A stretch of 5,237 nt of DNA from Candidatus Neoanaerotignum tabaqchaliae. Lineage in GTDB: Bacteria; Bacillota; Clostridia; Lachnospirales; Anaerotignaceae. The translations under genes were made by a program, and so were the position numbers. Positions 1-5,237 of this stretch are shown here, one piece after another. The stretch's first letter is position 1. Every line of letters begins with the position of its first letter. Location: contig CAJFUS010000219.1 of the NCBI GenBank assembly GCA_904420235.1, positions 1 to 5,237 of the forward strand, given 5' to 3'. The notes under the pieces were generated by a model. That model made no database searches. It was given only the letters and a program-made list of their open reading frames with translations, and was not told the DNA's origin.

Positions 1-510
1 GTGGACTTTAGAGAGCTTGTTAAGGAGCTGGCCTCTATATTCAGAACAAGAATTGAGCTTAGGCAGATTGGTGTAAGGGACGAGGCCAAAATGCTCAACG
101 GCATAGGTATTTGCGGAAGAACCCTTTGCTGCTCAACATTTTTGGGGGATTTTCACCCGGTGTCAATTAAAATGGCCAAAGAACAAAATCTTTCCCTTAA
201 TCCAACAAAAATAAGCGGAGTATGCGGCAGGCTTATGTGTTGCCTTAAATATGAGGAAGATGTTTATGAGGAGCTTAACAAAAATTTGCCCAATGTTGGC
301 GATATTATATCAACTCCCGACGGAACGGGAGAAATTTTGGCCGTTAACGTGCTTATGCAGAATGTGAAGGCGGCCGTTAAAAAGAACGAGAATGACGCCC
401 CCACAATAGGCTATTATGTTGTTGACGAGATAAAGGTTATAAAAAGCAAAAAGAACAAAAATAAACATCAGTCGGAGCCTGTGCCGGAGGAGCTTTTGGA
501 TTTGGAATGA
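1..510 (+). CDS. ricT: RicT (YaaT) PSP1-domain regulatory protein, 5'-truncated
   Basis: This is the C-terminal 169 residues of the PSP1-domain protein RicT/YaaT, and it ends at TGA 508-510. The GTG at base 1 is almost surely an internal Val codon: the fragment opens in the conserved VDFRELVKELA segment, and family members are usually about 270-300 residues, so roughly 100-130 residues lie left of the window. Two related cysteine clusters are visible: CGRTLCC (Cys38, 43, 44 of the fragment) and CGRLMCC (Cys75, 80, 81), separated by the conserved QNLSLNPTKISG stretch. The tail is Lys-rich, then acidic. In Bacillus, RicT works with RicA (YmcA) and RicF (YlbF) in a cytoplasmic complex that carries [4Fe-4S] clusters, partners RNase Y in mRNA processing, and affects sporulation, competence and biofilm formation. 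That role is inferred here from homology. The gene lies 4 bases before the tRNA methyltransferase gene, as part of a conserved Firmicute block. Confidence 0.95.
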   Translation: MDFRELVKELASIFRTRIELRQIGVRDEAKMLNGIGICGRTLCCSTFLGDFHPVSIKMAKEQNLSLNPTKISGVCGRLMCCLKYEEDVYEELNKNLPNVGDIISTPDGTGEILAVNVLMQNVKAAVKKNENDAPTIGYYVVDEIKVIKSKKNKNKHQSEPVPEELLDLE

Positions 511-514
511 TATT

Positions 515-1258
515 ATGGAATTTAACGTTGAAATAAAGGATTATGAGAGAGTGGACGACCTTCACCGGAACGGGTATATGCTTATTCAGGACCCCAAGCG
601 CTTCTGCTTCGGCGTTGACGCCGTACTTTTAAGCGGTTTTGCTTCCGCTCCGAAAGGCGGGCAGGTTATTGACCTTGGCACAGGAACGGGGGTTATACCC
701 ATACTTATGAAGGCCAAAACCCAGGCGGCACACTTTGTGGGCCTTGAGATTCAGCCGGAAAGCGCCGAAATGGCCAAAAGGAGCGTGGCCCTTAACGGCT
801 TGGAGGAAAGCATAGATATTGTTGAGGGAGATATAAAAATGGCGGCGGAGCTTTTTAAGCCGTCGTCTTTTGATGTGGTAACGTCAAACCCGCCTTATAT
901 GGAATCCGGCGGAGGCATAAAAAATGACTTCAGCCCCAAGGCCATAGCCCGCCACGAGGTTTTATGCACCCTTGACGATGTGGCCTATGCGGCGGAAAGA
1001 CTGCTTAAGTTCGGCGGAAAGTTTTATATGGTTCACAGGCCGTACAGGCTGGCGGATATTATATGTTCTTTGCGTGGCCATAAGCTGGAGCCAAAAAGAA
1101 TACGATTTGTTCACCCATACAGCGGGCGTGAGCCCAATATGGTTCTTGTGGAGGCAGTAAGAAGCGGGAAGCCTATGCTTAAGGTTATGCCGCCCCTTGT
1201 TATATATAAGGATAACGGCGAATATACCGATGAGATAGTTGATATTTACTATAATTAG
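515..1258 (+). CDS. trmN6: TrmN6/YabB-type tRNA (adenine-N6)-methyltransferase
   Basis: This is a complete 247-residue class I SAM-dependent methyltransferase, the usual length for the family. The N-terminal signature DPKRFCFGVDAVLL (residues 26-39) is typical of TrmN6/YabB. SAM motif I is VIDLGTGTG (51-59), acidic Glu78 probably binds the SAM ribose, and the catalytic motif of N6-adenine methyltransferases is NPPY (125-128). A conserved HPYSGREPN stretch lies near residue 200. E. coli TrmN6 methylates A37 of tRNA1(Val). The Firmicute YabB proteins are placed in the same family, but the exact tRNA target here is inferred. The ATG at 515 is chosen because it lies 4 bases after the ricT stop and leaves the conserved ERVDDL...NG region intact. 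Its ribosome binding site is weak (GGA near 504), so translation may be coupled to ricT. The usual neighbours YabA and YazA (GIY-YIG) are absent on either side. Confidence 0.9.
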   Translation: MEFNVEIKDYERVDDLHRNGYMLIQDPKRFCFGVDAVLLSGFASAPKGGQVIDLGTGTGVIPILMKAKTQAAHFVGLEIQPESAEMAKRSVALNGLEESIDIVEGDIKMAAELFKPSSFDVVTSNPPYMESGGGIKNDFSPKAIARHEVLCTLDDVAYAAERLLKFGGKFYMVHRPYRLADIICSLRGHKLEPKRIRFVHPYSGREPNMVLVEAVRSGKPMLKVMPPLVIYKDNGEYTDEIVDIYYN

Positions 1259-1276
1259 TTTTGGCATACAATTTTT

Positions 1277-1283
1277 GAGAGGA
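1277..1283 (+). promoter_or_regulatory. Ribosome binding site that decides the rsmI TTG start
   Basis: GAGAGGA lies 10 bases before TTG 1294. An in-frame TGA at 1276-1278 rules out any longer rsmI product. The nearby ATG at 1284 is out of frame, directly abuts the site with no spacer, and opens only a 28-codon frame. The site therefore supports initiation at the TTG. Confidence 0.6.
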
Positions 1284-1293
1284 ATGGCATATA

Positions 1294-2139
1294 TTGTACG
1301 GTACGTTATATCTTTGCGGAACGCCTATAGGAAATCTTGGCGATATTACATTAAGGGTTTTGGAGATTTTTAAATCCTGCGATATTATAGCGGCGGAGGA
1401 CACAAGGAACACACTTAAGCTGCTTAACCATTTTGGCATTGAAAAATCGCTTATAAGCTATCACGAGCACAATAAATTCACTAAAGGGCCTGTTATTATG
1501 GAAAGGCTTAAGGACGGGGAAAACGTTACCCTTGTTACGGACGCCGGAATGCCGGGAATATCAGACCCGGGAACGGACTTAGTTAGAGAGTGTCTTAAAG
1601 AGGGAATACCGGTAACATCGGCGCCTGGACCGACGGCTTTTGCAACGGCCCTTGTAATTTCCGGATTTGATTCCCGCAGGTTTGTGTTTGAGGGCTTTTT
1701 GCCCCAAGATAAAAAAGAAAAGGCCATTGTTCTGAAAAGTTTAAGGGACGAAACGAGAACCGTTATATTTTACGAAGCTCCACATAGGCTTAAGGCTACC
1801 CTTGAGGAAATATATAAGGCGGTTGGAAACAGAAAATGCGCCTGCGTAAGAGAAATAACAAAAAAATACGAGGAAGTAAAAACGGGAAATTTGGATTATC
1901 TTATTGAGTATTATTCGGAAAATGAGCCAAGAGGAGAGTTTGTTTTAATAATTGAAGGCGCCAAATATGAGGATATAAGGGAAAAAGAGATAAAATCATG
2001 GGAGGCTATGTCTGTTAGCGAGCATGTAGGCATGTATATATCAAAGGGTCTTGATGAGAAAGAGGCCATGAAACAGGCAGCTAAGGACAGAGGCGTTTCA
2101 AAAAGGGATATATATTCTGTTTTTAAGGGAGGACGCTGA
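1294..2139 (+). CDS. rsmI: 16S rRNA (cytidine1402-2'-O)-methyltransferase RsmI
   Basis: This is a complete 281-residue protein of the SAM-dependent tetrapyrrole methylase fold, the usual length for RsmI (B. subtilis YabC). Visible landmarks are LYLCGTPIGNLGDITLR (5-21), AEDTRNT (34-40), SYHEHN (55-60), VTDAGMPGISDPG (81-93), SAPGPTA (109-115), FEGFLP (near 132) and FYEAPHR (near 158). A C-terminal helical segment with LDEKEAMKQAAKDRGVSKRD matches the small C-terminal helix-turn-helix-like part of RsmI. The enzyme 2'-O-methylates C1402 in the decoding centre of 16S rRNA, working alongside RsmH (N4-methylation), and tunes P-site fidelity. The start codon is TTG, fixed by an upstream in-frame stop at 1276 and by the family N-terminus. 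The gene sits 35 bases after trmN6, and its last codons carry the ribosome binding site of the next gene, which suggests one transcript. Confidence 0.95.
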   Translation: MYGTLYLCGTPIGNLGDITLRVLEIFKSCDIIAAEDTRNTLKLLNHFGIEKSLISYHEHNKFTKGPVIMERLKDGENVTLVTDAGMPGISDPGTDLVRECLKEGIPVTSAPGPTAFATALVISGFDSRRFVFEGFLPQDKKEKAIVLKSLRDETRTVIFYEAPHRLKATLEEIYKAVGNRKCACVREITKKYEEVKTGNLDYLIEYYSENEPRGEFVLIIEGAKYEDIREKEIKSWEAMSVSEHVGMYISKGLDEKEAMKQAAKDRGVSKRDIYSVFKGGR

Positions 2140-2142
2140 CAT

Positions 2143-3555
2143 ATGGCGGCCGATTTATATAAAAAGCTTTTGGAGTATAAAAAAAGCGGCGTATACCCAT
2201 TTCACATGCCGGGCCATAAAATGGGACAATGCTTTGAAATGGGGAATTTTTTTGACTTGGATATTACCGAAATAGATGGTTTCGACAATCTGCATAACCC
2301 CAAAGGGATAATATATGAGGCTCAAAAAAAATACGCCCGTCTTTTTGGCGCTCAGGAAACTTTTTTTTCCGTAAATGGTTCCAGCGGCGCTCTTATAGCC
2401 GCCATAATGGCCGTATGCGGAAATGGCGAAAAAATAATAGCCGCCAGAAACTGCCACAGAAGCGTTTACAGCGCTTTTGTTTTAAGCGGCGCAGTTCCGG
2501 TTTATGTAATGCCGGAATATATAGAGGATACAGGCGTTGTTGGCGGAATTTTGCCAAGCAGCCTTAAAAAAGCCGTTTTGGAAAATCCTGACGCCAAGGC
2601 CGTTATAATAACAAGCCCGACGGCCGAGGGCATAGTTTCGGATATAAGGGAAATAGCCCGCATAACTCACGAGGCCGGAATGACTCTTATTGTTGACGAG
2701 GCCCACGGCTCCCATTTTAAATTTTGCGAGATTTTTCCTGATACGGCCCTTGAATGCGGGGCTGATATAGTTGTTCAAAGCGCTCATAAAACTCTGCCTT
2801 CTCCAACTCAAACATCGGTTTTGCATTTGGGAATGGGCGGAAAAAAATATTTTTACAATATAAAAGAAACACTGTCTGTTATTGAAACCTCAAGCCCGTC
2901 ATATGTTTTTATGGCGGCCCTTGATTTATGCAGGGACTACATTGAGAATAACGGCGCCGAGGATTACCGTAAATATTCTTTTAACTTAACGGAATTTAGG
3001 AAGAGTCTTAAAAATTTAAGCAATATGAGCCTTTTGGATAAAAATATATGCGGAAAGTATGGTATAAAAAATATTGATGTATCCAAAATAGTAGTTGTGT
3101 CAGATAAGGCGGACTGTGTTAAAATAAAGGAAATTTTAAGAAAAAATCATAATATAGAGCTTGAAATGGCATGCCGAAGCCATTTTGTAGCCATAAGCAC
3201 CGTATGTGATAAGCCGGAGGGCTTTAAAAGACTTAAAGAGGCAATTATTGATGTTGACAAAAGTATTAAATCGTATAAAATATTATACACAGATTATAAA
3301 TATAACGTTCCATGCCTAAAGCTGTCGCCAAGGGAAGCTTTTTATCATAAAAAGCGTTCGGTTGGTTTTGAGGAATGCGAAGGCATGGTGTGCGGAGAGT
3401 TTGTTATACCATATCCGCCGGGAATACCTATTATTGCGCCGGGAGAAATTATAACTAAAAAAAGTCTTGACATTGTGAAAGATTTCTATAACTCGGGAGT
3501 TGAAATAACGGGCGTTAAAGACAGGTTTATTAAGAAAATAACTGTTCTGGATTGA
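2143..3555 (+). CDS. PLP-dependent Orn/Lys/Arg decarboxylase family protein
   Basis: This is a complete 470-residue fold-type I PLP enzyme, close in size to the short Gram-positive decarboxylases (B. subtilis SpeA and YaaO, about 480-490). Visible landmarks are the N-terminal PFHMPGHK (19-26), the cofactor-phosphate loop NGSSGA, DEAHGSH (185-191; Asp185 pairs with the PLP pyridine nitrogen, His188 is typical of the group) and SAHKTLP, with the Schiff-base lysine at Lys216. The C-terminal Orn/Lys/Arg decarboxylase domain shows LSPREAFY and FVIPYPPGIPIIAPGE. Family members decarboxylate arginine, lysine or ornithine to agmatine, cadaverine or putrescine in the cytoplasm. The substrate cannot be read from the sequence, so no symbol is given. 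The ATG at 2143 follows AAGGGAGGA (2125-2133, inside the end of rsmI) by 9 bases, and the gene starts 3 bases after the rsmI stop, so co-transcription is likely. In B. subtilis the related yaaO lies upstream of tmk; here the gene is downstream of rsmI. Confidence 0.92.
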   Translation: MAADLYKKLLEYKKSGVYPFHMPGHKMGQCFEMGNFFDLDITEIDGFDNLHNPKGIIYEAQKKYARLFGAQETFFSVNGSSGALIAAIMAVCGNGEKIIAARNCHRSVYSAFVLSGAVPVYVMPEYIEDTGVVGGILPSSLKKAVLENPDAKAVIITSPTAEGIVSDIREIARITHEAGMTLIVDEAHGSHFKFCEIFPDTALECGADIVVQSAHKTLPSPTQTSVLHLGMGGKKYFYNIKETLSVIETSSPSYVFMAALDLCRDYIENNGAEDYRKYSFNLTEFRKSLKNLSNMSLLDKNICGKYGIKNIDVSKIVVVSDKADCVKIKEILRKNHNIELEMACRSHFVAISTVCDKPEGFKRLKEAIIDVDKSIKSYKILYTDYKYNVPCLKLSPREAFYHKKRSVGFEECEGMVCGEFVIPYPPGIPIIAPGEIITKKSLDIVKDFYNSGVEITGVKDRFIKKITVLD

Positions 3556-3578
3556 TATGCAGCATAGAGGGTTATACT
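3552..3578 (+). promoter_or_regulatory. Possible weak sigma-A promoter before the 127-residue gene
   Basis: TTGATA (3552-3557, overlapping the decarboxylase stop codon) and TATACT (3573-3578) are good matches to vegetative -35 and -10 hexamers. They are only 15 bases apart, which is short. If used, it would give an extra transcript for the small membrane protein gene. A chance match in A+T-rich DNA is quite possible. Confidence 0.3.
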
Positions 3579-3596
3579 TAAACAGGAGGGATTTGT

Positions 3597-3980
3597 ATGC
3601 TTCAGGGTTTTGCCGGACTTACTTATGTTGATGTTATATACGCGGCCCTTATGGCCTTTGTTATTACTCAGGTAATACTAAGTTTTAGAAGGCTTAGAAT
3701 AAGCGTTAAGTTCAGACCGGATGCCGGACAGGTGAACGAAGCCGAAAGGCGTGCAATTATAAACGAGTGCAGACATATGTTCCCTGTAAAAACGGTTAAT
3801 TTTAGAGGCAAGGTGTTTACAACGGGCATGCTTGTTAGAATAACTACCCTTCAACAACGTATTATTGAAGGTGAGATTATAGGAAAAAACGATAAGGACG
3901 TGCTTTGTGTTATAACAGGCGAGCATATAATTGCCCATGAAATGAACAAGATTGAGGATATTACGGAAATTATAAAGTAG
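3597..3980 (+). CDS. Unrecognised 127-residue protein with one N-terminal membrane segment
   Basis: I do not recognise this protein. The start is well supported: AGGAGGG (3584-3590) lies 6 bases before the ATG, and an in-frame TAA at 3579 excludes an upstream start. Residues 10-30 form one hydrophobic segment (VIYAALMAFVITQVILSF) followed at once by RRLR, which predicts a membrane anchor with the C-terminal part in the cytoplasm. There is no signal-peptidase or lipobox motif. Residues 45-62 look helical (EAERRAIINECRHMF), with a single Cys58. Residues 63-127 read as alternating short beta strands with glycine turns (NFRGKVFTTGMLVRI, EGEIIGKNDKDVLCVITGEHI), possibly a small beta-barrel, and a short acidic helix ends the chain. 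The gene lies 41 bases after the decarboxylase gene and ends just before a terminator, so it is probably the last gene of the operon. The coding style matches its neighbours. No function is assigned. Confidence 0.8.
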   Translation: MLQGFAGLTYVDVIYAALMAFVITQVILSFRRLRISVKFRPDAGQVNEAERRAIINECRHMFPVKTVNFRGKVFTTGMLVRITTLQQRIIEGEIIGKNDKDVLCVITGEHIIAHEMNKIEDITEIIK

Positions 3981-4005
3981 TGCAAAATTTAGTAGAAACT
4001 GCAAT

Positions 4006-4034
4006 AAAAAGGACAGTGTAACTGTCTTTTTTTT
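4006..4034 (+). terminator. Rho-independent terminator of the upstream operon
   Basis: A perfect 6-bp stem, GACAGT (4012-4017) with ACTGTC (4021-4026), closes a 3-base GTA loop and is followed by eight T residues (4027-4034). Five A residues at 4006-4010 can extend the stem by pairing with the T run. It lies 26 bases after the stop of the 127-residue gene and separates that operon from the activase unit. Confidence 0.9.
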
Positions 4035-4051
4035 GTTAATATTTGAGAATT

Positions 4052-4071
4052 TAATTGTTTTTTAACAATTA
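4052..4071. promoter_or_regulatory. Perfect 8-bp inverted repeat, possible operator
   Basis: TAATTGTT (4052-4059) and AACAATTA (4064-4071) are exact reverse complements around a TTTT spacer. The repeat ends 16 bases before the -35 box of the activase promoter, a suitable place for a regulator. It holds only one G-C pair per arm, so an RNA hairpin would be weak, and a DNA-binding site is the better reading. The spacing does not fit the Rex pattern (TTGTTAA-N4-TTAACAA). Chance in A+T-rich DNA remains possible. Confidence 0.35.
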
Positions 4072-4087
4072 TGGGATTATCCATGTG

Positions 4088-4116
4088 TTGATTATTAATT
4101 TTTGTTAGAGTATAAT
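4088..4116 (+). promoter_or_regulatory. Sigma-A-type promoter for the activase gene
   Basis: TTGATT (4088-4093) and a consensus TATAAT (4111-4116) are separated by exactly 17 bases, in an A+T-rich region just after a terminator. Transcription should begin near 4122-4125, giving a leader of about 60 bases before the ATG at 4183. The leader is almost all A and T, and I see no riboswitch or attenuator in it. Confidence 0.75.
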
Positions 4117-4169
4117 AAAATAAATATTAATTAATAATAATTATAATTTAATTTTAATAATAGTATATT

Positions 4170-4180
4170 GGGAGGAAGGA
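4170..4180 (+). promoter_or_regulatory. Strong ribosome binding site of the activase gene
   Basis: A purine block containing GGAGG (4171-4175) lies 7 bases before ATG 4183. It selects this start over the second in-frame ATG at 4201 (Met7), which would have no site of its own at good spacing. Confidence 0.8.
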
Positions 4181-4182
4181 CA

Positions 4183-5237
4183 ATGGGCTTTTTTAACAGA
4201 ATGCGCATTGGTATAGACATAGGTTCAACAACCGTTAAGGTGGTTGCTATTTCCCAAAAGGGCGAAATGCTTTTTTCAGAGTATAAAAGGCATTTTTCCG
4301 AAATAAAGGAAACAGTTCAGGAGCTTATACATAAAGCGCATCAAAAAATAGGAGACGGACCTTTTTCAGCCGTAATGACCGGAAGCGGCGGCGTTGCTAT
4401 GGCCGACGCTTTAGGAGTAGAATTTGTTCAGGAGGTTGTTGCAACCGCTAAAGCCATTGAGGAGGCTGCGCCTAAAACTGACGTTGCCATAGAGCTTGGC
4501 GGAGAGGACGCCAAAATAATATACTTTAAGGGTGGAATTGAGCAGAGAATGAACGGCGTTTGCGCCGGAGGAACAGGTTCTTTTATAGACCAAATGGCGT
4601 CGCTTTTGCAAACGGATGCTTCAGGGCTTAACGAATACGCCAAAAACTACAGCGTAATATACCCAATAGCTTCAAGATGCGGAGTTTTTGCCAAAACAGA
4701 TATACAGCCTCTTATTAACGAGGGCGCGGCTAAAGAGGATTTAGCGGCGTCGATTTTTCAGGCTGTTGTAAACCAAACAATAAGCGGTCTTGCCTGCGGA
4801 AAGCCTATAAGGGGTCATGTGGCCTTTCTTGGCGGCCCTCTGCACTTTTTGTCGGAGCTTAGGCAAAGATTTGTTGAAACTCTTAAGCTTACGGACGAAA
4901 CAACAATAGTGCCGGAAAACTCACATCTTTTTGCCGCTTACGGCGCGTCATTAAGCGCAAGGGAAACAAGTCCAATAACAAACTTTAACGATTTTGAGGA
5001 AAGGCTTGCCACAATGGCTTCCCTTAAAACCGAAGTAAGCAGGCTTTCGCCTTTGTTTAAAAATCAGCAGGAATATGACGACTTTACAAAAAGACACTCT
5101 ATTGAAAAAGTTAAACGCAGAGATTTAAAAGATTATAAAGGCGACGCCTTTTTAGGAATAGACGCCGGAAGCACAACAACAAAAATCGCTCTTGTTTCCT
5201 CGGAAGGAGAACTTTTATACTCTTTTTACAGCGGAAA
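4183..5237 (+). CDS. 2-hydroxyacyl-CoA dehydratase activase-like ATPase (BcrA/BadF/HgdC family), 3'-truncated
   Basis: The frame stays open for 351 codons to the right edge, so the C-terminus is missing. Residues 9-260 form a full ASKHA-fold activase domain: phosphate-1 loop GIDIGSTTVK (10-19), TGSGG (66-70), phosphate-2 IELGGEDAK (104-112), CAGGTGSF with Cys127, SRCGVFAKTD with Cys166, adenosine motif FLGGPL (215-220), and ENSHLFAAYGA (245-255). Cys127 and Cys166 correspond to the pair that holds the bridging [4Fe-4S] cluster in the HgdC dimer. After a charged linker, a second phosphate-1 loop, GIDAGSTTTK, starts near residue 325. Tandem domains with ELGGEDAK and CAGGTG wording mark the very large activase-like proteins of anaerobes (often about 1,400 residues, with dehydratase-like and DUF2229 regions further on), rather than the 260-residue stand-alone HgdC. 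Known activases use ATP to drive one electron into a radical dehydratase; the substrate of the large type is not established. It has its own promoter and strong ribosome binding site. Confidence 0.9.
   Translation, partial: MGFFNRMRIGIDIGSTTVKVVAISQKGEMLFSEYKRHFSEIKETVQELIHKAHQKIGDGPFSAVMTGSGGVAMADALGVEFVQEVVATAKAIEEAAPKTDVAIELGGEDAKIIYFKGGIEQRMNGVCAGGTGSFIDQMASLLQTDASGLNEYAKNYSVIYPIASRCGVFAKTDIQPLINEGAAKEDLAASIFQAVVNQTISGLACGKPIRGHVAFLGGPLHFLSELRQRFVETLKLTDETTIVPENSHLFAAYGASLSARETSPITNFNDFEERLATMASLKTEVSRLSPLFKNQQEYDDFTKRHSIEKVKRRDLKDYKGDAFLGIDAGSTTTKIALVSSEGELLYSFYSG

Noticed and set aside
1239..1255. TTGATA and TATAAT near the end of trmN6 as a promoter for rsmI
   Set aside because: The two hexamers are only about 5 bases apart, and no -35-like sequence lies 16-18 bases before the TATAAT. 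There is also no extended -10 motif.
962..1727. Minus-strand open frames and one alternative plus frame overlapping trmN6 and rsmI
   Set aside because: Both overlapped genes are well-identified families with motifs across the overlapped regions, and the alternative translations show nothing recognisable.
2155..2826. Two minus-strand open frames (2155-2457 and 2482-2826) inside the decarboxylase gene
   Set aside because: They lie wholly opposite a gene with intact catalytic motifs, show no recognisable domain and have no credible ribosome binding site. They are shadows of the real frame.
3678..4004. Minus-strand open frame of 108 codons opposite the 127-residue gene
   Set aside because: Its start lies close to the terminator with no promoter or ribosome binding site, while the plus-strand gene has a strong AGGAGGG site and a plausible membrane architecture.
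4033..4050. TTGTTAA just after the terminator as a Rex redox-repressor site
   Set aside because: The second half-site at the required spacing reads TGAGAAT rather than TTAACAA, so only one half is present.
4117..4169. Possible riboswitch or attenuator in the activase leader
   Set aside because: The leader is about 60 bases of nearly pure A and T with only small self-complementary words such as ATTAATTAAT. It is too short and too G+C-poor for a known aptamer.
4411..4643. Two overlapping minus-strand open frames inside the activase gene
   Set aside because: The plus frame is continuous from 4183 to the edge and carries all activase motifs, so these are chance frames.

Overview
All recognisable genes in this window lie on the + strand. 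The gene content, the A+T-rich coding style (many ATA, CTT and AGA/AGG codons), strong GGAGG-type ribosome binding sites and a T-tailed intrinsic terminator point to a low-G+C anaerobic Firmicute of class Clostridia. The Lachnospirales group is a reasonable guess but cannot be proved from this sequence.

Layout. Positions 1-510 are the 3' part of ricT (PSP1-domain protein, B. subtilis YaaT), cut by the left edge. After 4 bases comes a TrmN6/YabB-type tRNA adenine methyltransferase (515-1258), then rsmI (1294-2139), which makes the 2'-O-methyl mark at 16S C1402, with a TTG start. A gene for a PLP-dependent Orn/Lys/Arg decarboxylase-family enzyme (2143-3555) starts 3 bases after rsmI. An unrecognised 127-residue protein with one N-terminal membrane segment (3597-3980) follows, and a clear rho-independent terminator (4006-4034) ends the run. 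The tight spacing suggests one transcript that begins left of the window. A weak promoter just before the 127-residue gene may add to it.

The A+T-rich gap 3981-4182 holds the terminator, a perfect 8-bp inverted repeat that may be an operator, and a near-consensus vegetative promoter. This promoter starts a second unit: a BcrA/BadF/HgdC-type ATPase (4183 to the right edge, open at its end). It has one complete activase domain with both iron-sulfur cysteines and then the beginning of a second copy of the domain. This is the pattern of the very large two-domain 2-hydroxyacyl-CoA dehydratase activase-like proteins of anaerobes.

The first part is a variant of the conserved Firmicute block tmk-holB-ricT-yabA-yabB-yazA-rsmI. 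Here yabA and yazA are absent between their usual neighbours, and a decarboxylase, which in B. subtilis (yaaO) lies upstream of tmk, sits downstream of rsmI. The shared theme is RNA maturation and modification (RicT with RNase Y, tRNA and 16S rRNA methylation). I see no mobile element, CRISPR array, tRNA or rRNA gene, and no convincing new defence or biosynthetic system. The items most worth following up are the 127-residue membrane protein and the large activase.
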